From: Molossus alvarezi
Taxonomy: Eukaryota; Chordata; Mammalia; Chiroptera; Molossidae
DNA: 64,000 nucleotides
Reading direction: 5' to 3'
Assembly (NCBI GenBank): GCA_037176705.1
Contig: CM073899.1
Location: 3,348,001 to 3,412,000 of the forward strand
Shown here: positions 1 to 9,491 of the stretch, piece by piece
Numbering within the stretch: the stretch's first letter is position 1
Layout: every line of letters starts with the position of its first letter
Notes under the pieces: model-generated
Told to the model about the DNA's origin: nothing
Database searches by the model: none
The model's input: only the letters and a program-made list of their open reading frames with translations
Translations under genes and position numbers: made by a program

Positions 1-151
1 GTTGGAGCTTCACCCCCTGCACCTAAAGCTTTCGGTTCAGATCCCAGTCAAGGCACATACCCAGGTGTGGGCATGTGCAGGAGGCAGCCGATCACCATTT
101 CTCTCTCTTTCCCTTCCTCTCTCTAAAATCAATTTTAAAAAGAACCCTCGA
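1..151 (+). repeat. Ves-type SINE (5' end cut by window)
   Basis: tRNA-derived bat SINE. The B-box-like GGTTCAGATCCC, the CAGGAGGCAGCC body motif and the CTCTCT/TAAAATCAAT tail are visible. The head lies at or before the window start. Confidence 0.8.
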
Positions 152-378
152 GCCATAGAGTGCGCCTGAATGTCTTGGGAACTTAGACGTGGGATCCTCC
201 TCTGACCCCATCTACTGAGCAGCCAAGTGAAACTCACACTCCCTCTCTGTTCGCCCCAGTTCTGTGTCTGAAAGTGAGGGGCTCATCCCAAATGACAGGG
301 AATGTAGAATATTTAATAATTGTTTAGAAACCTTTAAAGTTTGTCTTTCCTGTGATTTTTGTTTGTTTTTCGTTGCAG

Positions 379-580
379 GAAAGAACTTGAAACCAGAGAG
401 TTTTTCAGTGAGGCCGAGCTGCAGGAAGCCGTGGCCAAGGAGGTGGCCAGAGCGGAGGCGAAGCACGAGCAGGAGGTCCAGGAGCACCGCGCGAAGGTGG
501 ACGCCCTGCAGCAGCAGTACCGGGACCTGGAGAACGAGTTCCGCATCGCGCTGACTGTCGAGGCCAGGAGATTCAAAGAT
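379..580 (+). CDS. LRRCC1: LRRCC1, internal coding exon (first in window)
   Basis: Coding exon of leucine-rich repeat and coiled-coil centrosomal protein 1, a centriole/centrosome protein. The acceptor TTGCAG precedes 379 and the donor GTAAGA follows 580. It starts with the last base of a split codon and ends in phase 0. The peptide (KELETREFFSEAELQEAV..., ending ARRFKD) is a charged heptad-like coiled coil with no motif of its own. I identify the gene because this and the next seven exons join in frame and match the C-terminal half of the mammalian protein (human about 1,030 residues). The N-terminal leucine-rich repeats lie upstream of the window. The eight exons give 443 codons including the stop. 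Confidence 0.9.
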
Positions 581-1058
581 GTAAGAATTGCATTTAGCTT
601 TTCATTGAAAACAGAACCAGCAAATGTGGTGTGATGAGGACCCCACTTGGAGGTCTAGCTCTAGACATGTTGGCTATATGACCTTGAGCAGGTCACTTAA
701 ATTCCTAGAGCCCTAGTGTCTTCACTGAGCTCATGCCTGCTCTAGGAGGTGGCAGAGCCCATGAGGTGGTTAGGGCCAGGTGCTCTGCTGTGGCCGGGCC
801 AGGGGTTGCAGACCAGACCCGGGCTGTGGCCTCTCTGTCGTGTGTGACTAGAACGCAGCATGCTCTCTTGTCACAGACAGAGCTGAGTACTTGCAACACA
901 GACCACATGGCCTGGCCCTCAAAGCTCATTTTCTCTGAATTTTATTCCTTTACGAAACTTCTGTGATTCTAAACGTGAAAGAAGTAAGCTGTTTCCAGAA
1001 ACAAGTATTTTGTGACTATTTGGAGAACTGCTATTCATAATGCAATTTTGAAATATAG
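581..1058 (+). other. LRRCC1 intron, no recognised element
   Basis: GT...AG intron of 478 bp. I see no repeat or gene in it. Confidence 0.6.
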
Positions 1059-1244
1059 GTTAAAGATGGTTTTGAAAGTGTTGCAACTGAGTTAGCAAAG
1101 AGCAAGCATGCTCTTGTGTGGGCCCAACGGAAGGAAAACGAGTCTTCCTCTTTAATTCAAGATCTGACCTGCATGGTGAAGGAGCAAAAGGCGAAGCTGG
1201 CAGAGGTCTCCAAACTGAAGCACGAGACCGCAGCCAGCCTGCAG
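1059..1244 (+). CDS. LRRCC1: LRRCC1 coding exon
   Basis: Exactly 62 codons, phase 0 at both ends. The acceptor is AAATATAG and the donor GTGAGA. The peptide runs VKDGFESVATELAKSKHALV... to ETAASLQ and contains the conserved WAQRKENESSSLI stretch. It is rich in K/E/Q/L, as expected of the long coiled coil. Confidence 0.93.
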
Positions 1245-1412
1245 GTGAGACGTGGCCCCTTCCCCGCCGGGAGTGGTTTCAGGAGGTGCAGGGTGTTGAA
1301 CTTCTGAATCACGCTGATTGTGTGTGTGAGGAGTGTGAGAAAGGATCGGATGGGATGGAAGAGGTGCCATGATGTCACAGAGTGTGCTCTTACACTAAGA
1401 TAGTATTGAATA

Positions 1413-1610
1413 CACCTGGCCAATGTGGCTCAATGCACTGAACATTGTCCCAGGGACCGAGAGGTCCCGGTTTGATTCTTGATCAGGGCACATGCTCGAG
1501 TTGTGGGCTCAATCCCCAATGCAGGGCATGCAGGAGGCAGCTGATCCATGTTTCTCTCTCACATCGATGTTTCTCTCTCTCTCCCTCTCTAAAAAAAATA
1601 ATAAAAATAG
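1413..1610 (+). repeat. Ves-type SINE
   Basis: Older, diverged copy (CACCTGGCCAATGTGGCTC head, CATCGATGTTTCTCTCTC body) ending in an A-rich AATAATAAAAA tail. A second copy follows with no spacer. Confidence 0.85.
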
Positions 1611-1850
1611 CCCTGGCCAGTTTGGCTCAGCGGTTAGAGCGTTGGCCTGCGGTACAGAGAGACCCGGGTTCGGTTCCCACTAAGGGCATGTACCTCGGTT
1701 GTAGTTTGTCCCTGGCCCTGGTTGGTCATGTGGGAGGCAGCCACTCGATGTCCCTTTCACATCGATGTTTCTCTCTCTGTCCCTCTTCCTCTCTCTCCCT
1801 CCCACTCTATCTGAACAAAAAATGGAAGAATGTCCTTGGGTGAAGATTAA
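1611..1850 (+). repeat. Ves-type SINE, long-tail subtype
   Basis: Head TAGCCCTGGCCAGTTTGGC, an intact B-box-like GGTTCGGTTCCC, and the 3' extension CTATCTGAACAAAAAATGG that marks the longer subfamily. It is inserted in the A-tail of the preceding SINE. Confidence 0.88.
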
Positions 1851-2431
1851 AAATAAATAATAATAAACATAGTATTTAAATAGAATAGGCGAATTATTTT
1901 TTAGAACATACTGAGTCACTGGTGCGCAGCTGCACAGAGCGGGCAGAGGGGACACCAGCGCGCGCGCTGCTGGAGTTCGGGCGAGCGCGTGGGTCTGCGT
2001 CACTCTGTGACGTGCTGGTGTTTTAGATGGACCTGCTGTGGTAGTTTTACATTGACTTCTGCTGTTGCCATTTAAACACAAGGGATATTTTGCCAAGAGA
2101 GTTTCTGTCCTGCAGGTGATCTCGAGGCTGCTCGTATACATTGCTGAGAATTTTTTAGTATTACAGGTGTAGTTGCTCTCTTAGGGCATTAAAATAAAAT
2201 TCAGAGTATTTGAAGGGCTGTCCTCTTATAATTTGACTTTTTATTTTCTAACCTGCATTTATCTTTACTTAATAAAACTAAAACTTTTTCCAATGTAAAA
2301 TTGAGGGATATTTACTTGTGTTTGTTTAAATAACATTTTTTCTTACTATAAAATGCAAACAGTGGGAGATAAAGAAGCATTTAAGTATAACAGCTGCTTT
2401 GTGTGTTTTCCGATGTCCGGGGAGTATACAG
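1851..2431 (+). other. LRRCC1 intron remainder, no recognised element
   Basis: AT-rich sequence between the SINE pair and the next exon. No gene or repeat family was recognised. Confidence 0.5.
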
Positions 2432-2606
2432 AATCAGATCAGCACCTTCGAGATTCTGATTGAAGACGACAAGCAGAAGAGCGTCCAGATCGAGCTGCTC
2501 AAACACGAGAGAGTCCAGCTGATTTCCGAGCTCGCAGCCAAGGAGTCGCTCATTCACGGTTTACGGACAGAGAGAAAAGTGTGGGGACACGAGCTGGCGC
2601 AACAGG
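2432..2606 (+). CDS. LRRCC1: LRRCC1 coding exon
   Basis: The acceptor is GTATACAG, which has a poor pyrimidine tract, and the donor is GTACAG. The peptide is NQISTFEILIEDDKQKSVQI... through GLRTERKVWGHELAQQG, ending in phase 1 with the G of a glycine codon. The RTERKVWGHELAQQG block is strongly conserved in LRRCC1 and supports the assignment. Confidence 0.92.
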
Positions 2607-3284
2607 GTACAGCAGATTTTCAAAGGGAAATGAGCTCGTTTTTCCTAAAAGAACAAGCTGTATATTGGGGAGAACAGGAAGGGCTTCCCTGCCCCACAGC
2701 CATGAGCAGTGGCCACTCTGCACGCATCTCCTGGACATGGGCAGCGGTTTATCGCACTGACTAGGAGGTGCCACTTTTGAGTCTTTTGTGGTCCATTTCT
2801 TCCCAGTGTAATTGGTTTACTTTCTGAACAGGCCTCCCTTCACCATGCCATAGCTGAACAAGTTGTTGAAATGTTTCTTCCTCACACAGTGATTTTACAT
2901 AATTTGTACAGATGCAGCATTCAGTTTTTTTCTAAAACTGGTGTTTAATAGTTACTTGTTACATGTGGAGACATGCGAATGGTGTGTGGACAGAAACCAC
3001 CGTCACTTAGGTGACCTGCTCTCAGTCCCTTCCCCTTCCAGTCACTGCACACAACAGATGGCTCTGTGGGCATCACAGATGCCCTGCGGTGCTGGCCTTC
3101 ACAGGGAGGGGCCGTCTGTGATTCTGTGCAGAAGCCTCGCGCTCCGTCTCACTGTCTCTGTGCCTGACCAGTTAGGTAGCTGGTCCGGTCACTCGTTCTC
3201 AGTTTGTGGTTTTAGGTTTTCAAACAGCCACAGGTGTTTAGGCCTTTGTGTTGCTCTCTGGCCCTTTCCTCTTCGCACTGTGTG
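2607..3284 (+). other. LRRCC1 intron, no recognised element
   Basis: Intronic DNA before the 47-bp array. No element recognised. Confidence 0.5.
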
Positions 3285-3613
3285 CTACTATGTACCTTTC
3301 CAGCTCTCCTTTCTACATGTCACACTGTGCGCTACTATGTACCTTTCCAGCTCTCCTTTCTACATGTCACACTGTGCGCTACTATGTACCTTTCCAGCTC
3401 TCCTTTCTACATGTCACACTGTGCGCTACTATGTACCTTTCCAGCTCTCCTTTCTACATGTCACACTGTGCGCTACTATGTACCTTTCCAGCTCTCCTTT
3501 CTACATGTCACACTGTGCGCTACTATGTACCTTTCCAGCTCTCCTTTCTACATGTCACACTGTGCGCTGTTATGTACCTTTCCAGCTCTCCTTTCTACAT
3601 GTCACACTGTGCG
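3285..3613 (+). repeat. Minisatellite, 47-bp unit x 7
   Basis: Seven head-to-tail units of 47 bp beginning CTACTATGTACCTTTCCAGC. They start at 3285, 3332, 3379, 3426, 3473, 3520 and 3567. They are almost identical; only the last begins CTGTTATG. The array ends 77 bp before the next LRRCC1 exon. Overlapping open frames here are products of the array. Confidence 0.95.
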
Positions 3614-3690
3614 CTGTTAAATTAGATGTTCGTAGAAGACAGGTCCCCCGTGGTCTCCCAGAGTTGTAACTGCTGGTGGTTGCTTCTCAG

Positions 3691-3854
3691 GATCCTGTCT
3701 GGCCCAGGACCGAGGGAAACTGGAGGCGCAGATCGAAAGTTTGTGTAGAGAGAATGAGTCTCTGCGGAAGGCAAGTGAATGCGACAGGGACACGCTGCGG
3801 ATCAAGTGCAAAATCATAGAGGACCAAACTGAGACCATCGGAAAGTTAAAAGTT
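3691..3854 (+). CDS. LRRCC1: LRRCC1 coding exon
   Basis: The acceptor TTGCTTCTCAG precedes GATCC, completing the split glycine codon, and the donor is GTAAGT. The peptide GSCLAQDRGKLEAQIESL... ends TETIGKLKV. Length 164 bp restores phase 0. It is a coiled coil. Confidence 0.92.
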
Positions 3855-3918
3855 GTAAGTTTGATGTTTTATTTTGGGAAGATAGCATGTGGCAGATTTG
3901 AAAGTCAGAGTAGAGTAT

Positions 3919-4100
3919 CCAGTGAGTGTGTGTCTCTGAGACCCTACTGTTGAGGGTATAGAACACATTTCCTGTGTTCCCTCTGCAGGATCTGCCACTT
4001 TGCTTACAGAAGTGAGTGTGTGTCTCTGAGTCCCCGCTGTTGAGGGTATAGGACACATTTCATGTGTTTCCTCTGCAGTGTTTGCCACTTTGCTGGTAAC
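3919..4100 (+). repeat. Tandem duplication, about 92-bp unit x 2
   Basis: Two diverged copies, each opening AGTGAGTGTGTGTCTCTGAG and containing GTTGAGGGTATAG and a CCTCTGCAG core. Each ends in GCCACTTTGCT. Confidence 0.8.
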
Positions 4101-4157
4101 AATGATGTATGGCATTATTTATTAACTGGAAATTACTTTTACTTCAAAATATTATGG

Positions 4158-4372
4158 AGATACCCAGCCAATGTGGCTCAGTGGTTAAGCATCAACCCAT
4201 GCACCACGAAGTCACTGGTTCGATTCTCGGTCAGGGCACATGCCCAGGCTGTGGACCCTATCCTCAGTGGGAGGCTGCCAGTCAACGTTCTCTCTCATCA
4301 ATGTTTCCATCTCTCTCTCCCCCTCCTTTCCTCTCTCTCTAAAATCAATAAAGAAAAAAAGAAAGAATAATA
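4158..4372 (+). repeat. Ves-type SINE, short-tail subtype
   Basis: Head ACCCAGCCAATGTGGCTCAG, B-box-like GGTTCGATTCTC, and a tail TAAAATCAATAAAG followed by A-rich sequence. Confidence 0.85.
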
Positions 4373-4846
4373 CCCTTTTAAAGCATGGTTTTAGGATCTT
4401 TTAATGTTGCTGACTCACTTCTCAGAGTTACGACAAACCTACTATCCCGTATGTAAAAGTACATGAATAAATTGCAAGATTTCTGCTTGTTCCAAGGAGG
4501 AGTGCGTGCCCACCCTCGCCTTCAGCTGGGTCTGTCCTGGAGGATAGTGACAGGATCGCTTGTTTCATAGCATCTTCATGAACGTTCTCCAGAGAAATTT
4601 TCTGAAAATTGTCTTGAGCACTAAATCAAACTTGAATTCCAAAATTTTCAAGTGTAAAAATAACTGAAATGGGGGCTTTTAAAAAAAAGAAACTTGTAAA
4701 TGGGGTTGTCACTTGTAAAGTTAGAGACTCATTTTTTAGAGAAATTATAACTGCCTAATATTTGATTTTTTTCCTTGGTCATTTTCAAGAAACTCCTTGA
4801 GAACTTATTTTATCAAATACAGAATATGAAGAAACCTGTTTGCCCC
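4373..4846 (+). other. LRRCC1 intron, no recognised element
   Basis: AT-rich intronic DNA between a SINE and a minisatellite. No gene or known repeat recognised. Confidence 0.5.
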
Positions 4847-5158
4847 ATGTTGCTTCCTCCGCAGCCAGTGTAGGAGTGAGTGCTTCCTCTGCAGCGGGAT
4901 GTAGGTGTGAGTGCTTCCTCTGCAGCCGGGTGTAGGTGTGAGTGCTTCCTCCGCAGCCGGTGTACGTGTGAGTGCTTCCTCCGCGGCCGGTGTACATGTG
5001 AGTGCTTCCTCCGCGGCCGGTGTAGGTGTGAGTGCTTCCTCCGCGGCCGGTGTAGGTGTGAGTGCTTCCTCCGCGGCCGGTGTAGGTGTGAGTGCTTCCT
5101 CCGCGGCCGGTGTAGGTGTGAGTGCTTCCTCCGCGGCCGGTGTAGGTGTGAGTGCTTG
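4847..5158 (+). repeat. Minisatellite, 30-bp unit, about 10 copies
   Basis: Units read GTGTAGGTGTGAGTGCTTCC followed by TCCGCGGCCG. The 5' copies carry CTTCCTCTGCAG or CCGCAG; the 3' copies are homogenised to CCGCGG. All frames are open across the array, which gives spurious ORFs on both strands. Confidence 0.93.
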
Positions 5159-5783
5159 GCTGGGTGGGCACTCGCTCCACTGGAATACATCTCTGTCCAG
5201 GGTTCCAACTGCATCTGTCATGTGTGTCGAGCTGTACTGACAGGTGCTGAAATTTTTAGCAGTAAGACTTTTTTCTTGTTCTAAAAGTTGAGCCAAGCTT
5301 ATTTTCTTTTGAACTAGGATAACTGAAACAGAAAGGCTATGGTTTGCTGAGTCCACAAGGCGAGATGCTGTGTGCGAGGCGTTGTCTGACCACACAGCAA
5401 GGCCGCGTCTCTCAGTCCGAGGGCACATGGAGATGGCTGAGCGTAATGTGGCTAGTAACTTACAGGGGTCGTGACCTGATCTGCAACATTTGTAGTTTGA
5501 TGTTTTCAACCAAGTAGATCCTGTAGGGAGCTTCTGACTGGAAGCCAGATACAGAAAGTTTTTGACGTTCTGCTTTCTCCCCTGCATTATTTTGGTCAGT
5601 GTGTATGGATCACGAGGCTCTGGTGCTGAATGTTACTCTGATTGTGAAGACGGTTCATTTGTGACTCTCGAGTGGCTGTTGTGGGTTCCTGATCATGTGT
5701 GTCGTGTCTGTCCACGCCTAAGCACTTAGACTTGTGGGAGAACGGAAACACTCCATGACTTGTGCAGGTTTGGTCAAGGCAAC

Positions 5784-6165
5784 CCGACTGTGCTTGCTTA
5801 GACCTTTTAGCTCCGTAACACCCTGAAGACCTGACTGTGCTTGCTTAGACCTTTTAGCTCCGTAACACCCTGAAGACCTGACTGTGCTTGCTTAGACCTT
5901 TTAGCTCCGTAACACCCTGAGGACCCGACTGTCCTTGCTTAGACCTCTTAGCTCCGTAACACCCTGAGGACCCGACTGTCCTTGCTTAGACCTCTTAGCT
6001 CTGTAACACCCTGAGGACCCGACTGTCCTTGCTTAGACCTCTTAGCTCCGTAACACCCTGAGGACCCGACTGTCCTTGCTTAGACCTCTTAGCTCCGTAA
6101 CACCCTGAGGACCCGACTGTCCTTGCTTAGACCTTTTAGCTCCGTAACATCCTGAGGACCTGAAC
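5784..6165 (+). repeat. Minisatellite, 47-bp unit, about 8 copies
   Basis: Units contain GCTTAGACC(T/C)(T)TTAGCTC and CGTAACACCCTGA. Proximal copies read GAAGACCTGACTGTGC and distal copies GAGGACCCGACTGTCC, so two variants are spread in blocks. The sequence is unrelated to the 47-bp array at 3285. Confidence 0.93.
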
Positions 6166-6945
6166 TGCACTGTGTGTGAGGCTTCACAGTGCACCTAAGT
6201 TAGACGTGTCCAGCACTGTGTGCTGCCTCCTCCTTCCCAAGAGGAACAGAAGGCGGTGGGGCAGGGGAGAATCAGCACAAAGGAGACCCGTGTCTGTCTG
6301 CACACTGGCAGCTGGTGCTGGTGTGCAGAGGCCGACAGGCGCCCCGGTAGCCTGTACAGCAGACTGAGGTCACAGGGGTTACTGGGAAACAGCCCAGGTG
6401 AGGCCTGGACCTGCGGGCATTGTGCCTGCCTCGGCAGTCCTCCTGCTGTCTGACTCACAGCACAGAAGACACAATACAGAGACGTTGAGGGTGCAGAGCC
6501 TGTTGGCATGTGGTGTTCTGGCAGTCCTGAGACCGTGCCTTTTTCACACCTGAAAATCGCCTCATGTGCCCTTGCACTCTGCGGACGGCCCTCTCGGCTG
6601 CACTGCTGTTGGCCTCCAGAGTGTCTCTCTGTCCTGAAGACAGATTCTTTCAAGTGCAAAATTGTGTTAGTTGAGATTTTCATTGTGTTACTTTCTCCTG
6701 CCTTTCTACTCCCTGTGTGATTACTAACTTAGTTAGCAGTTACTAACTTCCTGAAATAAAAAGTGTGAATAGGACAAAAATTTTCTCTTAATAGCACTTA
6801 ACGTTCTATAAATCTTTTCTAAAACACTCATTTGAACATTCAGTTTATTTTTAACCTGTAGTTTTTAAAGTAATTTTAAGCCATTTCTAATGAATGAGGA
6901 AATGAGACATCTAAAACTAATAAAGTACTTACTATATTCTTGAAG
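6166..6945 (+). other. LRRCC1 intron, no recognised element
   Basis: Unique-looking intronic DNA. The open frames are short and lack splice or family support. Confidence 0.5.
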
Positions 6946-7154
6946 AGTTTACAGGAAAGAGAGGAACAAATCAAAGAATTACAGGACAGCATCGCCGAGA
7001 TACAGAAGTGCTCTCAGGAGCAGCTCGAGGAGAAGTCTTCGCAGCTGGACGACATCATCGAGAAGCTGGAGAGACACAATGAAAGGAAAGCTACACTGAA
7101 GCAGCAGCTGCAGGCCAAGGAGCTGGAGCTGGAAGAAATCAGAAAAGCCTACAG
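6946..7154 (+). CDS. LRRCC1: LRRCC1 coding exon
   Basis: The acceptor is TATTCTTGAAG and the donor GTATTC. The peptide SLQEREEQIKELQDSIAEIQ... through KLERHNERKATLKQQLQA ends EEIRKAY plus AG of the next serine codon. This is a classic continuous coiled coil. The following intron is only 71 bp (7155-7225). Confidence 0.94.
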
Positions 7155-7225
7155 GTATTCTCGGCGTTCCCGGTGGAGGGAGCTGCTCCGGCCTGGGCCC
7201 GTCTCATGTCTGCCGCCTCCCGCAG

Positions 7226-7363
7226 CACGCTCAACCAGCGGTGGCACGACAAGGGGCAGCTGCTCAGCAGCCTGGAGATGCAGGTGAAGGACGTGAAGGA
7301 GAAGTTCGAGAACAAGGAGCGGAAGCTGAAGTCGGAGCGAGACAGAAGTTTGGAACTGCAGAA
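7226..7363 (+). CDS. LRRCC1: LRRCC1 coding exon
   Basis: The acceptor CTCCCGCAG precedes CACGC, completing the split serine. The donor is GTAAGT, after the first two bases of a lysine codon. The peptide STLNQRWHDKGQLLSSLE... to RSLELQ matches the LRRCC1 region STLNxxWHDKG. It is GC-rich at third positions relative to the later exons. Confidence 0.94.
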
Positions 7364-7557
7364 GTAAGTGCAGAGTCCTCGGCTTCAGAGCCTCTGGGAA
7401 CAGGGACACTGAGGGGGCGATGGGGGAAGAAGGGGCGAAAACGTGTGGGACGTGGTTGTTGGCCAAGCAGGTCTCCATTCCCTCTATTAAGGGAGCACAC
7501 TGGTCCCCTTCGTGTCCATGTGATAGCACAGGCCTGGCGCGGAGTGGCGCCTGTGAG

Positions 7558-9166
7558 TGTGTGCTGGTGCCGGGTTCTTGTCTCCGTGCTGTCCGGTTGG
7601 AGCGGCTGGTGCCGGGGTCTTGTCTCCGTGCTGTCCGGTTGGAGCGGCTGGTGCCGGGGTCTTGTCTCCGTGCTGTCCGGTTGGAGTGGCTGCTGCCGGG
7701 GTCTTGTCTCCGTGCTGTCCGGTTGGAGCGGCTGCTGCCGGGGTCTTGTCTCCGTGCTGTCCGGTTGGAGCGGCTGCTGCCGGGGTCTTGTCTCCGTGCT
7801 GTCGGTTGGAGCGGCTGCTGCCGGGGTCTTGTCTCCGTGCTGTCCGGTTGGAGCGGCTGCTGCCGGGGTCTTGTCTCCGTGCTGTCCGGTTGGAGCGGCT
7901 GGTGCCGGGTTCTTGTCTCCGTGCTGTCCGGTTGGAGCGGCTGCTGCCGGGGTCTTGTCTCCGTGCTGTCCGGTTGGAGCGGCTGGTGCCGGGGTCTTGT
8001 CTCCGTGCTGTCCGGTTGGAGCGGCTGCTGCCGGGGTCTTGTCTCCGTGCTGTCCGGTTGGAGCGGCTGGTGCCGGGGTCTTGTCTCCGTGCTGTCGGTT
8101 GGAGCGGCTGGGTGCCGGGTTCTTGTCTCCGTGCTGTCCGGTTGGAGCGGCTGGTGCCGGGGTCTTGTCTCCGTGCTGTCCGGTTGGAGCGGCTGCTGCC
8201 GGGGTCTTGTCTCCGTGCTGTCCGGTTGGAGCGGCTGCTGCCGGGGTCTTGTCTCCGTGCTGTCCGGTTGGAGCGGCTGGTGCCGGGGTCTTGTCTCCGT
8301 GCTGTCCGGTTGGAGCGGCTGGTGCCGGGGTCTTGTCTCCGTGCTGTCCGGTTGGAGCGGCTGGTGCCGGGGTCTTGTCTCCGTGCTGTCCGGTTGGAGC
8401 GGCTGCTGCCGGGGTCTTGTCTCCGTGCTGTCCGGTTGGAGCGGCTGCTGCCGGGGTCTTGTCTCCGTGCTGTCCGGTTGGAGCGGCTGCTGCCGGGGTC
8501 TTGTCTCCGTGCTGTCCGGTTGGAGCGGCTGCTGCCGGGGTCTTGTCTCCGTGCTGTCCGGTTGGAGCGGCTGGTGCCGGGGTCTTGTCTCCGTGCTGTC
8601 GGTTGGAGCGGCTGGTGCCGGGGTCTTGTCTCCGTGCTGTCCGGTTGGAGCGGCTGGTGCCGGGGTCTTGTCTCCGTGCTGTCCGGTTGGAGCGGCTGGT
8701 GCCGGGGTCTTGTCTCCGTGCTGTCCGGTTGGAGCGGCTGGTGCCGGGTTCTTGTCTCCGTGCTGTCGGTTGGAGCGGCTGGGTGCCGGGGTCTTGTCTC
8801 CGTGCTGTCCGGTTGGAGCGGCTGGTGCCGGGGTCTTGTCTCCGTGCTGTCGGTTGGAGCGGCTGGGTGCCGGGGTCTTGTCTCCGTGCTGTCCGGTTGG
8901 AGCGGCTGGTGCCGGGGTCTTGTCTCCGTGCTGTCGGTTGGAGCGGCTGGGTGCCGGGGTCTTGTCTCCGTGCTGTCCGGTTGGAGCGGCTGCTGCCGGG
9001 GTCTTGTCTCCGTGCTGTCCGGTTGGAGCGGCTGGTGCCGGGGTCTTGTCTCCGTGCTGTCCGGTTGGAGCGGCTGCTGCCGGGGTCTTGTCTCCGTGCT
9101 GTCCGGTTGGAGCGGCTGCTGCCGGGGTCTTGTCTCCGTGCTGTCCGGTTGGAGCGGCTGGTGGTG
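7558..9166 (+). repeat. Minisatellite, 42-bp unit, about 38 copies
   Basis: Units read GGTTGGAGCGGCTG(C/G)TGCC, then GGGGTCTTGTCTCCGTGCTGTCC. Because 42 is a multiple of 3, every frame without a stop stays open, producing the longest ORFs of the window (over 500 codons on both strands). These are not genes: the composition is purely periodic, and the array sits between two LRRCC1 exons. Variants include one-base-short junctions (GCTGTCGGTTGG) and one-base-long cores (GGCTGGGTGCC). Confidence 0.96.
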
Positions 9167-9277
9167 TTTGGGCTGCTCTGTGTGGACTTGAGAGCAGGAA
9201 GGCACAGAGAAGCTCATTTCAGAGGGAGAAAGTGTGTTCCTGGTGCCACGTGTGTGGGCTTTATAAGTGCTCTAGAG

Positions 9278-9483
9278 CAGGAGTTCCCAACCTGGGGGTC
9301 GAACGGCCCTTTCACAGGGGTCACCTAAGACCATCGGAAAACACATATTTCCGATGGCAATTCATAACGGTAGCAAAATGACAGTTATGAAGTAGCAACG
9401 AAAATAATTTTATGGTCGGGGGTCACCACAACATGAGGAACTGTATTAAGGGGTCACGGCATCAGGAAGGTTGAGAACCAGTG
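9278..9483 (-). mobile_element. SPIN-like hAT MITE with 8-bp target duplication
   Basis: A 206-bp element with terminal inverted repeats (CAGGAGTTCCCAACC at the left; the right end read in reverse is CACTGGTTCTCAACC). It is bracketed by perfect CTCTAGAG duplications at 9270-9277 and 9484-9491. The interior read on the minus strand carries TTCCTCATGTTGTGGTGACC, ACTTCATAACTGT and TTTTCCGATGGTCTTAGG. I recognise these from SPIN (SPACE INVADERS) non-autonomous hAT transposons. There is no transposase. The orientation is set by that consensus. Confidence 0.85.
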
Positions 9484-9491
9484 CTCTAGAG

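Noticed and set aside
4785..5587. Thr/His/Pro-rich frames of 131-260 codons on the minus strand
   Set aside because: Periodic translation of the 30-bp array.
3285..6165. CRISPR-like regular arrays
   Set aside because: The units are contiguous with no unique spacers, and the genome is mammalian; they are minisatellites.
7241..9328. Open frames of 544-695 codons (+) and 576 codons (-)
   Set aside because: They are translations of the 42-bp minisatellite, lie in an LRRCC1 intron and are open in several frames at once.
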